Below, in pieces: positions 61,712 through 64,000 of a DNA stretch of 64,000 bases. The stretch lies in contig CAJYPV010000007.1 in the NCBI GenBank assembly GCA_913776825.1, forward strand, positions 124,001-188,000. Reading direction: 5' to 3'. Below the pieces are notes generated by a model that was not told the origin of the DNA, ran no database searches, and worked only from the letters and a program-made list of their open reading frames with translations. This stretch comes from Burkholderiaceae bacterium. Its GTDB lineage: Bacteria > Pseudomonadota > Gammaproteobacteria > Burkholderiales > Burkholderiaceae_C. The translations under genes were made by a program, and so were the position numbers. The first letter of the stretch is position 1, and every line of letters starts with the position of its first letter.

Positions 61712-62941
61712 CTAGAAATTTCCAAGAAACCAATCCTTGGCCCGTCCGAAGAGGGTCTTGACGGAACCCGCCTGCTGGGCCGCCTTGAATCCCCGGGTGC
61801 GGGACAACCGGGCCTCTTCCAGCAACCCCATCACCGTGGCCGAACGGGGATTGGCGACCATGTCAAACAGGGCGCCGCTGTAAGTCGGATTTCCACGCCG
61901 TACCGGTTTCAGGAAAATATCTTCCGCCAGTTCCACCATCCCGGGCATCACCGACGATCCTCCGGACAACACGATTCCGGACGACAACAGCTCTTCGTAG
62001 CCGGATTCCCGGATCACCTGGTGCACCAGCGAGAAGATTTCTTCCACGCGCGGCTCGATCACACCGGCGAGGGCCTGCTTGGATAGCATGCGGGGTGCCC
62101 GGTCACCCAAACCCGGCACTTCGACCTGATCGGACGGATCGGCCAGTAACTGTTTGGCCACGCCATGCTCGACCTTGATTTCCTCCGCATCCTTGGTCGG
62201 GGTGCGCAGGGCCATGGCGATATCGCTGGTAATGAGGTCGCCGGCAATCGGAATCACTGCGGTATGACGGATCGACCCGCCGGTGAAAATCGCCACGTCG
62301 GTGGTGCCGGCGCCGATGTCGACCAGCGCCACACCCAGGTCGCGCTCGTCCGAAGTGAGTGCGGCCAAACTGGAGGCGCTCGGGTTCAGCACGAGCTGCT
62401 CGACCTCCAGCCCGCAGCGGCGGACACACTTGACGATGTTCTCGGCCGCACTCTGGGCGCCGGTCACAATGTGGACCTTGACCTCCAGCCGGCCGCCGCT
62501 CATGCCGATCGGCTCTTTCACTTCATGGCCGTCGATCACAAATTCCTGGGGCTCGACCAGCAAAAGCCGTTGGTCGTTCGGAATATTGATGGCCTTGGCG
62601 GTTTCCACCACCCGCGCGACATCGACCGGCGTGACTTCCTTGTCCCGCACGATCACCATGCCGGTGGAATTCTGGCCACGAATATGGCTGCCGGTAATGC
62701 CGGTGAAAACCCGGGCGATGCGGCAGTCGGCCATCATTTCGGCCTCCTTGAGCGCCTGCTGGATCGATTGCACCGTGGCGTCGATATTGACCACCACGCC
62801 GCGCTTGAGTCCATGGCTGGGCGCCACGCCCAGACCGGCGATGCGCAATTCCCCGTTGCCCATCACCTCCGCCACCACCGCCATGATCTTGGCGGTGCCG
62901 ATGTCCAATCCGACGACCAAATCCTTGTATTCCTTGGCCAT
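61712..62941 (-). CDS. ftsA: Cell division protein FtsA
   Basis: This is the actin-like ATPase that tethers FtsZ to the membrane. The 409-residue protein shows VVGLDIGTAKIMAVVAEV, the SHIRGQNSTGM loop, ALVDIGAGTTDVAIF and GIVLSGGSSVMPGM. The C-terminal amphipathic helix TLFGRAKDWFLGNF is present. The ATG at 62941 has GAGGACAGG upstream. It starts 8 bases after the ftsQ stop. Confidence 0.98.
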   Translation of the reverse strand: MAKEYKDLVVGLDIGTAKIMAVVAEVMGNGELRIAGLGVAPSHGLKRGVVVNIDATVQSIQQALKEAEMMADCRIARVFTGITGSHIRGQNSTGMVIVRDKEVTPVDVARVVETAKAINIPNDQRLLLVEPQEFVIDGHEVKEPIGMSGGRLEVKVHIVTGAQSAAENIVKCVRRCGLEVEQLVLNPSASSLAALTSDERDLGVALVDIGAGTTDVAIFTGGSIRHTAVIPIAGDLITSDIAMALRTPTKDAEEIKVEHGVAKQLLADPSDQVEVPGLGDRAPRMLSKQALAGVIEPRVEEIFSLVHQVIRESGYEELLSSGIVLSGGSSVMPGMVELAEDIFLKPVRRGNPTYSGALFDMVANPRSATVMGLLEEARLSRTRGFKAAQQAGSVKTLFGRAKDWFLGNF

Positions 62942-62949
62942 GCCTGTCC

Positions 62950-63789
62950 TCAATTCTTCTTGGTGGCGCCCTTGGGCGCGTTTGAAACTGTCGTCACACC
63001 GGCCAGCCGAACCGCGTATCCCTGCTCATGGCGGAGATCGGCCGAAACCATCGAAGTGCGATAGCGGGCAGTAATCTGGGGAATGCTGGCGATAAATTGA
63101 CCATATCGAGCCACCACCTCCGCCTCGGTGCCTCGCCCCAGTTCGATGACGGCGCCCTTTTCCAGGGTGACCCGCCAGGAGCCCCGTCCTGACAAATCCA
63201 GGCGCTCCACCCCCTCATTCAATTTGCCGCGGGTGAGCGGATCCAGTTGCCGCCACATCGACAACATGGCGCCGGAGGTTTTCTCCGGGCCGGCCAGGGT
63301 GGGCAGATCGTCGTCCTCGACATCGCCCAGATTGGCCTCGAAGACCTCGCCGAAACTGTTCACCAGCTGGGTATCGACCACCGCATCGCTGTCCGCATCC
63401 GCGTTGTCGGCCTTGGTTTCCCAATACGCGGCGGGGCGGTGCTCTTCCAGATGGACCAGCAACTGCCGCGGCCAGATGCGCTGCACCGTCGCATGCCGCA
63501 CCCACGGTACGGACTCGAATGCCTGGCGCGCGCTCTTCAGGTTCATCGTCAGGAACCCGCCGCTCAGGCGCGGCAGCGCGTTGGCCCGCAGCGACGCGCT
63601 GCTGTTGCGGCTTACGTCGCCTTCGACCGTGATCGAGCGGATGGCCAGGAACGGTTGACGCACCAGCCACTGCAAGCCGATCGCCACACCGCCGGCCATT
63701 ACCAGCAACACGAGCAACGCCGCGACCGCGTTCATCACTCGGATGTCCGACGGCAGCGGCGTGGCTTGGCTGGTGAAGGTGGCGCCCAT
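62950..63789 (-). CDS. ftsQ: Cell division protein FtsQ
   Basis: This is a 279-residue bitopic divisome protein linking FtsB/FtsL to early components. A short cytoplasmic tail is followed by one membrane helix (about 19-43, VMNAVAALLVLLVMAGGVAIGLQWL region). The POTRA domain starts at LAIRSITVEGDVSRNSS and the beta domain contains VPWVRHATVQRIWPRQLLVHLEEHRPAAYW. An Asp-rich insert (NADADSDAVVD) is present in the beta domain. No strong ribosome site precedes the ATG. It lies 27 bases after ddl. Confidence 0.96.
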   Translation of the reverse strand: MGATFTSQATPLPSDIRVMNAVAALLVLLVMAGGVAIGLQWLVRQPFLAIRSITVEGDVSRNSSASLRANALPRLSGGFLTMNLKSARQAFESVPWVRHATVQRIWPRQLLVHLEEHRPAAYWETKADNADADSDAVVDTQLVNSFGEVFEANLGDVEDDDLPTLAGPEKTSGAMLSMWRQLDPLTRGKLNEGVERLDLSGRGSWRVTLEKGAVIELGRGTEAEVVARYGQFIASIPQITARYRTSMVSADLRHEQGYAVRLAGVTTVSNAPKGATKKN

Positions 63790-63816
63790 GATGGCGATGC
63801 GTGGGTGGGGTGGGGA

Positions 63817-64000
63817 TCAGGCCTGGCTGTCCAGTCGGGCCTGGCTCAACAACCACAGGCACAACTGCTCGTAGCTGATGCCCACCGCTTGCGCGGCCTT
63901 CGGCACCAGGGAATGAGAAGTCATGCCCGGCGAGGTGTTCATCTCCAGCAGGAACAATTTGCCGTCGCTCCGACGTCGCATCAGGTCGGCACGGCCCCAA
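63817..64000 (-). CDS. ddl: D-alanine--D-alanine ligase, C-terminal end (5' part outside window)
   Basis: The last 60 residues are present. They include the ATP-grasp metal-binding end [21 protein letters not shown], followed by the usual helix [21 protein letters not shown]. The position immediately before ftsQ is the standard dcw order (murC-ddlB-ftsQ), supporting ddlB. The N-terminal and central domains lie outside the window. Confidence 0.93.
   Translation of the reverse strand, partial: WGRADLMRRRSDGKLFLLEMNTSPGMTSHSLVPKAAQAVGISYEQLCLWLLSQARLDSQA

Overview
The window is a high-GC, densely packed bacterial chromosome segment. Gene content and order point to Burkholderiales. The markers are a plus-strand dusB-fis-purH block, a dcw segment read ddl-ftsQ-ftsA-ftsZ followed by lpxC, an aceE-aceF pair with two lipoyl domains in E2, a Bug-type solute-binding protein and a membrane urate oxidase of the PuuD type. 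A Roseateles/Mitsuaria/Rubrivivax-like member is my best guess; this is inferred from gene content and no database was searched. No rRNA, tRNA, prophage, IS element or CRISPR array was seen.

Layout. (1) 1-9 kb: aceE and aceF on the minus strand diverge from a PAS sensor kinase and FixJ-type regulator pair, then folD. (2) 9-20 kb: oligopeptidase A; a 654-residue protein that looks like a C80 (MARTX/TcdB) autoprocessing domain whose nucleophilic cysteine is replaced; an exported M16 protease; two unknown exported proteins; a HIT protein; an orphan Bug protein. (3) 20-27 kb: a chemoreceptor behind a FliA-like promoter; a kdgK plus rhamnogalacturonan-acetylesterase operon behind a KdgR-like palindrome; a two-gene AbiE-like nucleotidyltransferase toxin-antitoxin candidate with repeated operators. 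(4) 27-34 kb: a urate/allantoin catabolic cluster (puuD, xdhC, uraH, a GntR regulator, puuE, a uraD-allC fusion and an M20 hydrolase) with two copies of one 13-bp operator. (5) 34-41 kb: prolyl oligopeptidase, M32 carboxypeptidase, a YqaA-type membrane protein and a family-3 binding protein. (6) 41-49 kb: dusB-fis-purH, an outer-membrane barrel protein, a coiled-coil membrane protein, then coniferyl-aldehyde dehydrogenase and a GMC oxidoreductase. (7) 49-53 kb: plsC, a CdsA-like gene and ruvC on the minus strand behind a three-copy 110-112-bp tandem repeat; DUF805; a small secreted repeat protein. (8) 53-64 kb: a heterodimeric MdlAB-type ABC exporter, a small membrane protein, lpxC, an orphan 7TM sensor kinase, then ftsZ, ftsA, ftsQ and the 3' end of ddl.

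Functional links. AceE/AceF feed acetyl-CoA into metabolism. FolD makes the 10-formyl-THF that PurH uses. The purine-ring genes at 27-34 kb run the opposite way, from urate to ureidoglycine or ureidoglycolate, and the repeated operators suggest that the local GntR protein controls them. Many gene pairs overlap by ATGA or TGATG, so translational coupling is common. Start codons were moved inward from the longest open frame wherever a Shine-Dalgarno sequence, signal peptide or family N-terminus supported it.
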